From positions 682,001-746,000 of the forward strand of contig NZ_CP125946.1 in assembly GCF_030064065.1 (NCBI RefSeq): DNA of 64,000 bases. Direction: 5' to 3'. How positions within the stretch are numbered: the stretch's first letter is position 1; each line of letters starts with the position of its first letter. Of this stretch, positions 36,857 to 45,897 are shown piece by piece. The position numbers and the translations under genes are program-made. This DNA is from Rothia sp. SD9660Na (GTDB lineage Bacteria > Actinomycetota > Actinomycetes > Actinomycetales > Micrococcaceae). Under the pieces are notes generated by a model. The model saw only the letters and a list, made by a program, of their open reading frames with translations. It was not told the origin of the DNA and did no database searches.

Positions 36857-37870
36857 CTACACTTCGTAGCCCTGGGGATTATTCTTCTGCCAGTTCCAGT
36901 GGTCGCGCACCATGGTGTCGATGTCGCGAGTAGCAGACCACCCCAGATCTGCCAGGGCAGCAGCCGGGTCAGCATAGGAGACGGCCACATCGCCGGGGCG
37001 GCGGTCCACAATCTTGTAGGGCAGCTCCTTACCCGCAGCCTTCTCAAAAGCGTGCAGAACCTCAAGAACCGAGTAGCCGTTGCCGGTACCTAGGTTCCAG
37101 GTGTGCAGGCCGCCGTGGGTGGTGACGTAATCCAGGGCCTTGAGGTGGCCGTCCGCCAGGTCAACGACGTGGATGTAGTCGCGAACGCCGGTGCCGTCGA
37201 CGGTGGGGTAGTCGTTGCCGAAAACGTTGAGGTATTCGCGGCGACCCACCGCGACCTGGGCGATAAAGGGGACCAGGTTATTGGGGATGCCGGCCGGGTC
37301 TTCACCGATACGGCCGGACTCGTGGGCACCTACCGGGTTGAAGTAACGCAGCAGGGCAACATTCCACTTAGAATCTGAGGCTGCCAGGTCAATGAGCATA
37401 TCCTCGATGTGCTCCTTGGTGCGGCCGTAGCAGGACTGGGCGTCCATATTCAGCTTCTCGGTTAGCGGCATAGACTCGGGCTCACCGTAGACAGTAGCCG
37501 AGGATGAGAAGACGATGGAGTGGCAGCCTGCCTCTTCCATAGCGTAGAGCAGGTTGAGGGTACCAGCGACGTTGGTCTGGTAGTACCAGAGGGGCTTCTC
37601 AGCAGACTCGCCTACAGCCTTAAGGCCGGCGAAGTGAATCACGGCATCGGGCTTGACCAGGTTGAAAAGCTGCTTCATCTCGGGTAGATCCAGCAAATCG
37701 ACCTTGCGGAACTCCACAGTCTTGCCGGTGAGTTCTTCAACGCGGGCCAGGGACTCCATGGAGGAGTTTGAGAGGTTGTCCATAACGGTTACCTCGTGGC
37801 CTGCCTTGAGCAGTTCGAGTACGGTGTGGGAGCCGATGTAGCCGGCGCCGCCGGTAACGAGAATCTTCAC
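36857..37870 (-). CDS. galE: UDP-glucose 4-epimerase
   Basis: The 337-residue short-chain dehydrogenase/reductase interconverts UDP-glucose and UDP-galactose. The NAD-binding GGAGYIGSH is at residues 7-15, catalytic Ser124 lies in FSSSATVYG, and Tyr148 and Lys152 in CYGRTKEH. Substrate-binding LRYFNPVGAHESGRIGEDP and VRDYIHVVDLADGH follow. The ATG has TAGGGGAAAACGTG before it. It is monocistronic here; no other Leloir gene is adjacent. Confidence 0.96.
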   Translation of the reverse strand: MKILVTGGAGYIGSHTVLELLKAGHEVTVMDNLSNSSMESLARVEELTGKTVEFRKVDLLDLPEMKQLFNLVKPDAVIHFAGLKAVGESAEKPLWYYQTNVAGTLNLLYAMEEAGCHSIVFSSSATVYGEPESMPLTEKLNMDAQSCYGRTKEHIEDMLIDLAASDSKWNVALLRYFNPVGAHESGRIGEDPAGIPNNLVPFIAQVAVGRREYLNVFGNDYPTVDGTGVRDYIHVVDLADGHLKALDYVTTHGGLHTWNLGTGNGYSVLEVLHAFEKAAGKELPYKIVDRRPGDVAVSYADPAAALADLGWSATRDIDTMVRDHWNWQKNNPQGYEV

Positions 37871-37915
37871 GTTTTCCCCTAGTAGACGATTGGTGTTTTC
37901 TCTAGCTTACCTGCA

Positions 37916-37955
37916 CTCAGCCCCGCCAGCCGGTAGAAGCGGTGGCGGGGCTGAG
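37916..37955. terminator. Hairpin between the nucleotidase gene and galE
   Basis: CTCAGCCCCGCCA and TGGCGGGGCTGAG pair perfectly over 13 bp around a 14-base loop, 38 bases past the nucleotidase stop and before the galE promoter. A T run is lacking. Confidence 0.65.
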
Positions 37956-37992
37956 CATATATCAAAGTGGGCGTTAGACGCGGATGCTTCCC

Positions 37993-40104
37993 CTAGCTGT
38001 TCTTGCGGCGGGCGGCGAAGAAGACGGTAGCGCCTAGACCCAGCAGGAGGGCAGCACCTGCGAGGAAGGGCAGGGCAGTAGCGCCGGTGCGGGCTAGCGC
38101 GCCGCTCTTTCCAGTTTCACGGTCCCCTGCCACAGCACTCTGGCTGGCGTCAGCGGAGGCCGATGAAGCTGGGCTTTCGCTGGGAGCCGGTGCGGGGGCG
38201 TCCGCACTGGCGCTTGCAGTCGGCTCTTGGGTGGGGGCTACCGTGGGCTCAGCCGAAGGAGCAGCGGTGGGGCTGGCGCTGGGAGCCGGAGCCGGGGTCT
38301 CCTCGGGTGCCTGCTCGGTGGGCAGGGAACTGGTGCCGACCGTCCAGTTCTTCACGAAGAAGGTGGTCGGGTCGATGGTCTTGTTGGTGATAGCCCAGTC
38401 AATCATGAGGTCGCGTACGGCCTTCTGCTCCTCGTAGACGATAGGAGCTGCGGTGACGTGCGGGTAGCCTGAGCCGCCTGACCAGCGGTAGTTGTTCAGA
38501 GCCAGGATGACCTTCTGATCATCGGCGAGGGGAGTGCCGTCGGGCAGGGTGAGGCCCTCGATGCGCTCGCCGACAGGCTTGGAGATGTTGATGTGGTAGT
38601 TCACGCCCGAGAGCACGTCATAGGAGTAGTCGGGAATACCGCGGGTGGCACCCTCGTAGAGGGCGTTAGTGGCGGTGGACCAGTCGGTGATTTCAGCGCC
38701 GGGCTCCTGCTGCTTGTAGTAGCGGGCTGACCATTCAAGGTAGTCCTTGAGCTGGGCGCCGGTGAGTTCAACAGCGTAGAGGGTGTTGTCGTAGATATAG
38801 AGGCTTGCCATATCGGCGATGGTGACATCGCCCTGCTTGAAGACGGCGGTGCGGGAGAACGGGGAGGCCTCAGCAATGACGGGCAGGCCCTCGTACTGGG
38901 TTCCGACCAGGGCCCGGGTGACTTCTTTGGTCTGCACCATGTTGATGAAGTCCAAAACAGCGGTGTCTTCCCAGGCGCTGGTGGCGGCGGGCATTTCAGC
39001 GCTTGCCTGGGCAACGACGGTCTGCACCCACTCGGTAGTCTTTGAGTGGTAGGGCTCGATAGCGGCGAGGACGGACGCATCGGCGGCGTAATCACCGGCG
39101 TTGAGGGCAACGGCGGTGGGCTTTTCGTCCTCGGTCCACTTGACCTCGATATCACCATCTGCTTCCTTGACCAGGGGTAGGGTGACTTCGGAGAGGAAAC
39201 GGGCCCAATAGCCGGGCTGGGTGTAGAGCACCGGCTCACCGTTCTTGTTGGTGAAGTATTCCTGAACCTTGTTGGTGACGTGGGAGTGGCCGCCCACAAC
39301 CACATCAACATCGGTGGACTGTTCAGCAACAGACTTAGCGACATTTTCGGTCAGGTCAGCCGGATTGTAGGTGTAGCCCTCGGCGTCCAGACCGGTGTGG
39401 GCGAGGACGACGACCACGTCGGCCCCTGCCGCTTTAACCTTGGGTGCCCACTCGGCGACGGTAGCGGCGGCGTCCTTAAACTCCAGCTTGCCCTCGACGG
39501 TAGCCTTATCCCACACGCGAACGCCGGGGGTTACCACGCCGATCACGGCTACCTGAATCTTCTCGCCGCCCACGGTCTTTTCAATCATGGTGTAGGGCTC
39601 GTAGGCGGGAGCGCCGGTTGCGGTGTCGATGACGTTAGCACCCAGCAGGGGCATAGTCAGATTCTGGGTGTACTGGGCGGCTGCATCGGGGCCATAGTTG
39701 AACTCATGGTTGCCCACTACACCGGCGTCATAGCCGAGCAGGTTAAAGACCGAGGCCATGGGGTCAACGCTGGTGGCGGTGCGGTTGTTCTGGTAGTAGG
39801 TCTGTAAGGGGCTGCCCTGGTTGGCGTCCCCGTTATCAAGTACCAGGGTGGACTCTGCACCCTTTGCTGCCCGGGTCTGGGCGATAGCGGTTGCCAGGTG
39901 CTCCATACCCAGAGCCTTAGCACCTTCGCCATAGGTGGCGCCGGTGAAGTAGTCGTAGTTGAGGGCGCGGCCGTGAACGTCGGTTGAGGCCAACACGGTC
40001 AAATCACCCAGGTCAGTAGTACCATCTGCTGCAAAAGCTGCGGGAACGAGAACGCTGGAAGAAACCAGGCCAAGACCTGCCAGCAGAGAAAGAGAACGCT
40101 TCAT
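37993..40104 (-). CDS. Cell-wall-anchored 5'-nucleotidase / metallophosphatase
   Basis: The 703-residue exported enzyme has a signal peptide (LSLLAGLGLVSSSVLVPAAFA) and a metallophosphatase domain with STDVHG, DNGDANQG, GNHEFNYG and GGHSHVT, which bind two metals. A 5'-nucleotidase C-terminal domain follows (about 330-560), as in UshA/CpdB enzymes that free phosphate and nucleosides outside the cell. A Pro/Ala/Ser-rich wall-spanning stretch (about 590-665) leads to LARTG, a hydrophobic segment and RRKNS: a sorting signal of the class E sortase type. The exact substrate, 5'- or 2',3'-cyclic nucleotide, is open. Confidence 0.92.
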   Translation of the reverse strand: MKRSLSLLAGLGLVSSSVLVPAAFAADGTTDLGDLTVLASTDVHGRALNYDYFTGATYGEGAKALGMEHLATAIAQTRAAKGAESTLVLDNGDANQGSPLQTYYQNNRTATSVDPMASVFNLLGYDAGVVGNHEFNYGPDAAAQYTQNLTMPLLGANVIDTATGAPAYEPYTMIEKTVGGEKIQVAVIGVVTPGVRVWDKATVEGKLEFKDAAATVAEWAPKVKAAGADVVVVLAHTGLDAEGYTYNPADLTENVAKSVAEQSTDVDVVVGGHSHVTNKVQEYFTNKNGEPVLYTQPGYWARFLSEVTLPLVKEADGDIEVKWTEDEKPTAVALNAGDYAADASVLAAIEPYHSKTTEWVQTVVAQASAEMPAATSAWEDTAVLDFINMVQTKEVTRALVGTQYEGLPVIAEASPFSRTAVFKQGDVTIADMASLYIYDNTLYAVELTGAQLKDYLEWSARYYKQQEPGAEITDWSTATNALYEGATRGIPDYSYDVLSGVNYHINISKPVGERIEGLTLPDGTPLADDQKVILALNNYRWSGGSGYPHVTAAPIVYEEQKAVRDLMIDWAITNKTIDPTTFFVKNWTVGTSSLPTEQAPEETPAPAPSASPTAAPSAEPTVAPTQEPTASASADAPAPAPSESPASSASADASQSAVAGDRETGKSGALARTGATALPFLAGAALLLGLGATVFFAARRKNS

Positions 40105-40146
40105 GAATAGCTTTCTGATGTGTTGTGAGTGTGTTCTCCCATTGTA

Positions 40147-40184
40147 AAGACTCGCCCTACCGGTCAGCCGTTAGGGCGGGTCTT
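40147..40184 (-). terminator. dapD terminator
   Basis: AAGACTCGCCCTA pairs with TAGGGCGGGTCTT (one G-T pair). On the minus strand the stem ends in TCTTTACAAT. It lies about 75 bases past the dapD stop. Confidence 0.65.
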
Positions 40185-40259
40185 GAACAGATTAATCTTC
40201 AGTAAATATCGTCAGGCGAAACGAGCATAAGCCCGTCTCACGAAATAATTACTTACTTT

Positions 40260-41216
40260 TTAGTTAGCGTGCAGCTCTGAGTTCAGTTCCACGGTGTTGT
40301 TGGCGCGGGGCAGAACTTCGATAGCGCCAGTCATGGAGTTGCGGCGGAAGAGCAGGTTATTCAGGCCTGAGAGTTCTAGGGCCTTGACGACCTTGGGCTC
40401 AGCGCCGGGGTTGAGGACGGTCACGCGGGAGCCAGCGGTGACGTACAGGCCAGCTTCAACCACGCAGTCATCGCCCAGGGCAATACCGATGCCGGCTTCA
40501 GCGCCGAGCAGGGAGCGCTCGCCGATGGAGACTCGCTGGGTGCCGCCACCGGAGAGGGTGCCCATGGTGGAAGCGCCGCCGCCGATGTCGGTGCCGTTGC
40601 CAATGACAACGCCCTGGGAGATTCGACCTTCGACCATGGACTCGCCGAGGGTACCGGCGTTGAAGTTGACGAAGCCTTCGTGCATGACGGTGGTGCCTGT
40701 GGCCAGGTGGGCACCCAGGCGCACACGGTCGGCATCGCCGATACGAACACCGGCGGGCACGACGTAGTCAATCATGCGGGGGAACTTGTCAACGTGGGTG
40801 ACGACCAGGGCGCCGCGGCGGCGCAGCTTCAGCGAGACAGTGTTGAATTCGCTGGCCAGGACGGGGCCGAAGTTGGTCCAGGCGACGTTAGCCAGCTTGC
40901 CGAAGAGACCGTCGAGGTTGATGGTGTTGGGGGCAACCAGGGTATGGGAGAGCAGGTGCAGGCGCAGGTAGGCGTCCGCGGCGTTGGTGGGGGCCTCATC
41001 GAGGTTGATGGTGACGTTGACCAGCTCACGCACGACGTTACGGTCTTCGTCGGCTTCGACCAGGGCTTCGAGGTCGGCTGCTACTGAGTCATCGGGGGTG
41101 TCGGTGAGGGCGGGGGCGGGGTACCAGACATCGAGTACGGTGCCTTCGTTCTCGCCGGAGGCGACGACGGTGGCCAGACCCAGGCCGGATGCTACACGGG
41201 TATTGTTTTCAGTCAT
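40260..41216 (-). CDS. dapD: Tetrahydrodipicolinate N-succinyltransferase
   Basis: The 318-residue trimeric enzyme of the left-handed beta-helix class adds a succinyl group to tetrahydrodipicolinate, the first step of the succinylase branch. An N-terminal domain with [20 protein letters not shown] is typical of actinobacterial DapD, followed by hexapeptide repeats ([40 protein letters not shown]). The start codon sits seven bases after TAGACT read on the minus strand (41224-41229), giving a leaderless transcript; TAGACTGGTAGGC ATGACT is shared exactly with pepP. It is divergent from dapE with only 59 bases between. Confidence 0.95.
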   Translation of the reverse strand: MTENNTRVASGLGLATVVASGENEGTVLDVWYPAPALTDTPDDSVAADLEALVEADEDRNVVRELVNVTINLDEAPTNAADAYLRLHLLSHTLVAPNTINLDGLFGKLANVAWTNFGPVLASEFNTVSLKLRRRGALVVTHVDKFPRMIDYVVPAGVRIGDADRVRLGAHLATGTTVMHEGFVNFNAGTLGESMVEGRISQGVVIGNGTDIGGGASTMGTLSGGGTQRVSIGERSLLGAEAGIGIALGDDCVVEAGLYVTAGSRVTVLNPGAEPKVVKALELSGLNNLLFRRNSMTGAIEVLPRANNTVELNSELHAN

Positions 41217-41275
41217 GCCTACCAGTCTACGGAATCAGGCGGGTGCGGGGTGCTATCTGCTTGTATGGTGGAACC
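41217..41275. promoter_or_regulatory. Divergent dapD/dapE promoters, both leaderless
   Basis: TAGACT (minus strand, 41224-41229) is seven bases before dapD, and TATGGT (41264-41269) is six bases before dapE. The two -10 boxes face away from each other about 35 bases apart, so the -35 regions overlap and the promoters could interfere or be co-regulated. Confidence 0.6.
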
Positions 41276-42424
41276 ATGACCAAGAACCCTACCCTCACCC
41301 AGGCCGCCGAGTTCGCCCACCTTGGCCCCGGCGTCCTGAACCTAACCCAGCCCGTTGAAGATCTCACTGCTGATTTGCTCAATATCTATTCCGTTTCTGG
41401 CGCCGAGGTGCGCCTGGCGGACGCCGTGCAGGCGGCCCTTGAGGGGATCGGTGGCTTAGAGATAACCCGCGACGGCGACGCTATCATCGCCCGCACTAAC
41501 TTGGGGCGAGATACCCGCGTTGTGCTGGCCGGTCACCTGGATACGGTGCCCCTGCCCCGTACCGAGGGGTCCCTGGGGACTGTTCCTGCTACCTGGGTTG
41601 AGGAAGCGGGGGAGCGGGTTCTCTACGGCCGCGGCGCCGTGGATATGAAGGGCGGGGTTGCCGTGCAGCTAGCCCTAGCCGCCCACCTGAAGGAACCCCG
41701 CTACGACATTACCTATGTCTTCTACGACAACGAAGAGGTCGCCTCAGAGCTCTCAGGGCTTGCCCGCCTGATGCGCAACCACCGGGAGAAGCTGACCGAC
41801 GCGGCCTTTGCCGTCCTGCTAGAACCAACCGACGGCACCATTGAGGGTGGCTGCAACGGCACCATCCGCTTCTGGATTCGTACTGCCGGTATCGCAGCCC
41901 ACTCGGGTCGGGCCTGGAAGGGCGTCAACGCTATCCATAAGATGGCGGACGTGCTGGGGCGTCTTGCCGCCTACCAGCCTGCCACCTATGAGGTTGAGGG
42001 CTTGGCCTACCGCGAGGGGCTCAATGCCGTGCAGATTTCAGGCGGGGTTGCTGGGAACGTGATTCCCGATGACACGGGCGTGCACATCAACTACCGTTTT
42101 GCCCCCAATAAGACCCTGGATGAAGCCGTCGCGCATCTGCACGAGGTCTTCGAGGGCTACGAGCTGGATTTCGTGGATCTTTCATCAGCGGCCCGCCCCG
42201 GCCTGGACGCTCCGCTGTCTAGGTCTCTGATTGAGTCGGTCGGGCAGGCCCCCAAGCCTAAGTACGGGTGGACGGACGTCGCCCGCTTCAGTGAGATTGG
42301 CATTCCCGCCGTAAACTTTGGGCCCGGCGACGCCCTGCTGGCCCACACTGATAACGAGCATGTGAAAGCCTCCGAGGTGCACGCCTGCTATACGGCGCTG
42401 GAAAGCTGGCTGACGGCGTCCTAA
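41276..42424 (+). CDS. dapE: Succinyl-diaminopimelate desuccinylase
   Basis: The 382-residue M20 metallopeptidase removes succinate from N-succinyl-L,L-diaminopimelate. The metal and catalytic motifs are LAGHLDTVPLP (His and catalytic Asp), GRGAVDMKGG (bridging Asp), and FYDNEEVASE (catalytic Glu and ligand). LLEPTDGTIEGGCNGTIRF starts the lid domain. ATG 41276 is set by the TATGGT box six bases upstream; the earlier in-frame codons overlap dapD and encode random residues. Confidence 0.95.
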   Translation: MTKNPTLTQAAEFAHLGPGVLNLTQPVEDLTADLLNIYSVSGAEVRLADAVQAALEGIGGLEITRDGDAIIARTNLGRDTRVVLAGHLDTVPLPRTEGSLGTVPATWVEEAGERVLYGRGAVDMKGGVAVQLALAAHLKEPRYDITYVFYDNEEVASELSGLARLMRNHREKLTDAAFAVLLEPTDGTIEGGCNGTIRFWIRTAGIAAHSGRAWKGVNAIHKMADVLGRLAAYQPATYEVEGLAYREGLNAVQISGGVAGNVIPDDTGVHINYRFAPNKTLDEAVAHLHEVFEGYELDFVDLSSAARPGLDAPLSRSLIESVGQAPKPKYGWTDVARFSEIGIPAVNFGPGDALLAHTDNEHVKASEVHACYTALESWLTAS

Positions 42425-42431
42425 CCCTGCC

Positions 42432-42517
42432 AGCCTGTGCAGACTTCTTGGGCTGTGTGCAGAGAAAAACCTGCTCACAGCCTAAGAACCCTGCACAGCC
42501 CCATCGTGTGATGGGGC
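42432..42517. terminator. Two hairpins between dapE and the glu pseudogene
   Basis: A long imperfect stem joins 42432-42461 to 42470-42499 (CAGCCTGTGCAG..CTTGGGCTGTG with its complement). GCCCCATC-GTGT-GATGGGGC (42498-42517) is a second perfect stem. They lie between convergent genes. Confidence 0.65.
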
Positions 42518-42552
42518 CCCTTGGCCTGTAACCGGAGCGCAAAGCGTGGACG

Positions 42553-43669
42553 CTAGTGCTTGGGAATCTTGAACATCAGCTCGGTCTTGGGGCGGGCTTC
42601 GTCCACTTCACCGGGCACACCGTCGGCGTGCTTGATCTCTACGTCGGAGCGGGAGCTCATGTACTTAGCCAGCCACTCGGCGAAGAGGGTTAGGGCGAAG
42701 TTGATGACCACGAAGATGGGGGGGGGCTGCCAGCAGGATCATCTGCAAGATATTGCCTTCACCGGAGCCGAAGCGGCGGGCGGCTGCCAGCAGCTCGGGG
42801 TAGGAGATGATGTAGCCCAGAGCGGTGTCCTTGAGAATAACCACGAAGTGCGAGATCAGGGAGGGCATCATGGCGGTCAAGGCATGGGGCACCAGAATCA
42901 GGGTCAGTACCTTCCAGGGGGCGGGCAGGATGTAGTTGGTCCAGAGGTTACCAGAGAAGAGGGAAGTCCACTTATCGGCTTCCAGCTGGCCCTGGCGGTG
43001 CATCACCATCATGACGTAGGCAAAGCCTGCCGCCAAGAGCAGAAGAGCCACGATGTTGAAGATGCGGGTGTGGGCACGGGCGAAATACGCATAAGTGCCG
43101 GGAGGGAGCCGAGGACGAATGATCCGAATAGCTGCCCAGAAGGTCAGTTGGACGTTGGTCCAGAAGGCGCCGATGACGTCGTAGGTGTAGTTAGTGGCAC
43201 CTACGTTCTTTTCGATGGCTTCTTCCCAGGCGCCGGTTTCGACCATCTTGTTGATGGCTGCGTTGAGGGCGACGACGCAGTCTGAGCAGGAGTTCTGCTG
43301 CACCAGCTGGACCTCGGATGAGTACTTGCCTATACCGCGTACCTTGCGGGGGCCTAAGGTGACGTTTTCGAGGATGGTCTTGTGGGCGAAGAGGTTGAAG
43401 GACTGGAAGACCATACCGACTTCTGCGCGTAGGTTGGAGAGTTCCTTACCTTCTTCGGGCAGTTTTTTGCCGTCGATGGTGATGTTGCCATCGGTGATGG
43501 TTTCAAGACGGTTGATGGTGCGGCAGAGGGTTGACTTGCCGGAGCCCGAAGGGCCGAGAAGGACGACAACCTCGCCTTTGCCGATGGAAAGGTTGATGTC
43601 CTTGAGGACGTGGTTCTCACCGTAGTGCTTGTTGACGTGGGTGAGCTGAACCAGTGCGTCAGTAGTCAC
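42553..43669 (-). pseudogene. Collapsed glutamate ABC-transporter operon (gluABCD remnants)
   Basis: One frame strings together pieces of four genes. Residues 1-112 are the ATPase GluA up to LGPRKVRGIG (Walker A GPSGSGKST and Q-loop FQSFNLFAH present; signature, Walker B and H-loop lost). About 113-160 resemble the C-terminus of the binding protein GluB (VALNAAINKMVETGAWEEAI). YDVIGAFWTNVQLTFWAAI is the start of permease GluC. RIFNIVALLLLAAGFAYVMM onward is permease GluD, itself lacking a middle section before LTAMMPSLISHFVVILKDTA. After a run of nine G (C on the coding strand) at 42718-42726 the frame shifts and GluD continues as INFALTLFAEWLAKYM to a stop at 42553. GTG 43669 has GAGGAAG upstream. 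No functional transporter can result. Confidence 0.9.
42718..42726. repeat. Nine-base G homopolymer at a frameshift
   Basis: The run lies in the GluD remnant and coincides with the change of frame between AAP and IFVVINFAL. Homopolymers of this length slip readily in replication and also in sequencing. Confidence 0.75.
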
Positions 43670-43875
43670 TGGGCTTCCTCTCTTGTGGTGGATTCAGTGC
43701 GTGCGCCGGTAGCATTGAGGTGCTGTGGCACAAACCAAATGGTGTATGTGCCTTACCTCACCCCCCTTTAAGGTGAACAACTTGTTACACGGGGTGTCGT
43801 GTTTTTGCAGTCATATTTGTTGGGTTTTGTTGAGTGGCGCTGGGCGAAAGGGCTTGGCTCCTGCGGGAGGACGGT

Positions 43876-44232
43876 ATGAATTATCTACTGGTTGCGGTGA
43901 CTTTTGTGGTGCTGGCGGCGGTGATGGCCGGGTGTGCGGTACTGGGTACTGACCGGTTGATCCCGGGGCAGAAGGCTATCGACGCGGTAAGCAAGGACGG
44001 TGTAGCGCTGGTTCCTGCCGCTGAGCCGCCCTTGATTCTTTCGGACCGCCCGGGTGCGGACGAGCTGGGGCAGGTTCGTTTTGCTATCTCGGCCCTGGGT
44101 TATAACCGTGATGAGGTTGATGGGGTGCTTGCTAAGGTGGTTGCCGAGAACGGCCGCCTGCGGGCAGAACTTAAGGCCCTGCGCGGTGCCCGGGGTCAGG
44201 ACGCCGCTACCGACCTTGGTGGGGAGGGTTAG
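43876..44232 (+). CDS. Small membrane protein with a DivIVA-like segment
   Basis: The protein has 118 residues: one N-terminal membrane helix (LLVAVTFVVLAAVMAGCAVL) and a cytoplasmic part with FAISALGYNRDEVDGVLAKV, which resembles the DivIVA/Wag31 lipid-binding motif, followed by a short coiled coil. Proteins of this layout occur in actinobacteria near the mannosyltransferase and may recruit partners to the cell pole; this is inference. GGGAGGA precedes ATG 43876, and an earlier frame is not needed. The next gene starts four bases after its stop. Confidence 0.75.
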   Translation: MNYLLVAVTFVVLAAVMAGCAVLGTDRLIPGQKAIDAVSKDGVALVPAAEPPLILSDRPGADELGQVRFAISALGYNRDEVDGVLAKVVAENGRLRAELKALRGARGQDAATDLGGEG

Positions 44233-44236
44233 GGGA

Positions 44237-45556
44237 GTGGGGCGTCCGTCCGCACCACAGCACAGCGGGGTGCTTGACCGCACCGCTGCGACCCTGAGCG
44301 TGAGCGCCAGCCGGGGCCTACTGTTCTTCACGAGCCTGCCCATCGCTCTGCGGGTAGCCCTGGTCTATACCGCAAGCCGGCTCTGGGGCTGGTTTATTTT
44401 CTCAACCGTGGGCCTGCACCAGACCTTTAGCCCCTGGAAAAATACCTCAATGGGCTACCTGGAATTTGTCACTATTTGGGACGCTGATTGGTACGCCAAG
44501 ATAGCCGCCGGCGGCTACCCTGCGGTTCTCCCCGTGGACGCCAACGGTCACGTTGCCCAAAATGAGTGGGCTTTTTACCCCCTCTACCCCCTGATCAGCG
44601 GTGCCATTGCGAGCGTGACCGGGCTGAGCTATCAGACGGTTGCCCCTACTGTCTCCTTGCTGTTTGGCTTTGGGGCGGCCTGGTTTATCTACCGACTTTT
44701 TGAAGCCAGCCTACAGGTGCGCGGGGCAGTGACCAGGGGCGCTACTGCCCACCGGGGCACTGAGCTAGAGACAACCGCCCTGTGGGCAACCGCGGCGGTG
44801 AGTTTCTGCACCGTTGCACCGATTCTGCAAACCGGCTATGCCGAGGCAACTGGCCTCTTCTTCCTGGCCTGGGCCCTCTACTGGCTGGTGCAGCAACGCT
44901 ATGTGCTTCTGCTTCTTCCGACCCTTGGGGCGGCCCTGTCCCGCCCTGTAGGGGTGCCCCTGGGGGCCTTGGTTGGCATCTGGTGGTTCGTCTGCTGGGT
45001 TCAACAGGCCCGCGCTGAGAACCTGCTGAGCGCCTTGAAAGTAACCGCCCCGCAACTTGCCTCTGCCCTGGCCGTGTGTGCTTTCGCCTTTATCCACCCG
45101 GCTATCGCCTGGGCGTCCACCGGGCGTATCGACGCCTACACCGCTACCGAGGCCGCGTGGAGAGCTGGCGGGGAGCATGTGCTGCCCTTTGTGCCCTGGT
45201 ACACCCAGAGCCAGCTGTATCTGGGGCAGGGGAGAGGCCCCCTCGTCCTTATTCTGCTACTGGGCGCCTACCTGCTGGCCCTGCTGGCTCCCGTGACCCG
45301 GAGGGTACTCCACCCGGCGCTCATCACCTGGTGCGCTGTCTACGCGGTGTATATGCTGGCCTTCTTCAACCCGCAGTCCTCCACCTTCCGCCTGCTGCTG
45401 CCCCTCTTCCCGCTTCTGCTGCCCCTTGTTGCCCTATCTGCTTCGCGGGCCTACCGCTGGCTGCTGATTCTCAGCGGAGCAACCCTGCAGTTTGGCTGGG
45501 TCGGCTGGCTCTGGCACTGGAAGCAGCTACCCGGCGGCGGCGACTACCCGCCCTAA
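44237..45556 (+). CDS. PIG-V-like GT-C mannosyltransferase
   Basis: The 439-residue protein has about ten membrane helices. After helix 1 the extracytoplasmic loop contains FVTIWDADWYAKIAAGGYP, the Asp-containing catalytic motif of polyprenyl-phosphate-dependent GT-C mannosyltransferases of the PIG-V type, followed by NEWAFYPLYPL. The enzyme would add mannose from polyprenyl-phosphate-mannose to an envelope glycolipid or protein. The GTG start at 44237 has AGGGG/GGAGGG upstream and lies just after the preceding stop, so the two form an operon. Longer in-frame starts overlap the DivIVA-like gene. Confidence 0.82.
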   Translation: MGRPSAPQHSGVLDRTAATLSVSASRGLLFFTSLPIALRVALVYTASRLWGWFIFSTVGLHQTFSPWKNTSMGYLEFVTIWDADWYAKIAAGGYPAVLPVDANGHVAQNEWAFYPLYPLISGAIASVTGLSYQTVAPTVSLLFGFGAAWFIYRLFEASLQVRGAVTRGATAHRGTELETTALWATAAVSFCTVAPILQTGYAEATGLFFLAWALYWLVQQRYVLLLLPTLGAALSRPVGVPLGALVGIWWFVCWVQQARAENLLSALKVTAPQLASALAVCAFAFIHPAIAWASTGRIDAYTATEAAWRAGGEHVLPFVPWYTQSQLYLGQGRGPLVLILLLGAYLLALLAPVTRRVLHPALITWCAVYAVYMLAFFNPQSSTFRLLLPLFPLLLPLVALSASRAYRWLLILSGATLQFGWVGWLWHWKQLPGGGDYPP

Positions 45557-45678
45557 ACCTGTAAGTTTCCACCCAAAAACGCCAGAAGTGAGCCACTAAG
45601 CACTATGATTAAAAGAAGGTGAGACCGGCAACAGAAGCCGAGAACCCGCAGACCAACCCTCGTTGAAGGAGAACCAAG

Positions 45679-45840
45679 ATGGCAGCTCAGAAACCACGCA
45701 CCGGCGACGGCCCCCTCGAAATCGTGCGCGAAGGGCGCAGCATCGTCATGCGCATTCCCGTTGAAGGTGGCGGCCGCCTGGTTCTTGATATCACCGAAGA
45801 AGAAGTTGAAGCGATTCGCAAGTGCGTTGAAAACGTCTAG
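45679..45840 (+). CDS. DUF3117 family small protein
   Basis: The 53-residue protein reads MAAQKPRTGDGPLEIVREG at the N-terminus and VMRIPVEGGGRLVLDITEEE in the middle, matching the highly conserved actinobacterial DUF3117 family (50-60 residues, unknown function). AAGGAG is eight bases before the ATG. It is easily missed because of its size. The setting next to an O-methyltransferase and tatB is conserved in related actinobacteria. Confidence 0.9.
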   Translation: MAAQKPRTGDGPLEIVREGRSIVMRIPVEGGGRLVLDITEEEVEAIRKCVENV

Positions 45841-45850
45841 GCTTCGGCTC

Positions 45851-45897
45851 TAAGCCCGGCCCCTGCTTCGAACCACACAGGTTTGGGCGGGGGCTTT
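45851..45897. terminator. Terminator between DUF3117 gene and O-methyltransferase gene
   Basis: AAGCCCGGCCCCTGC pairs imperfectly with GCGGGGGCTT, then TAG and T residues follow. It serves the convergent pair. Confidence 0.6.
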
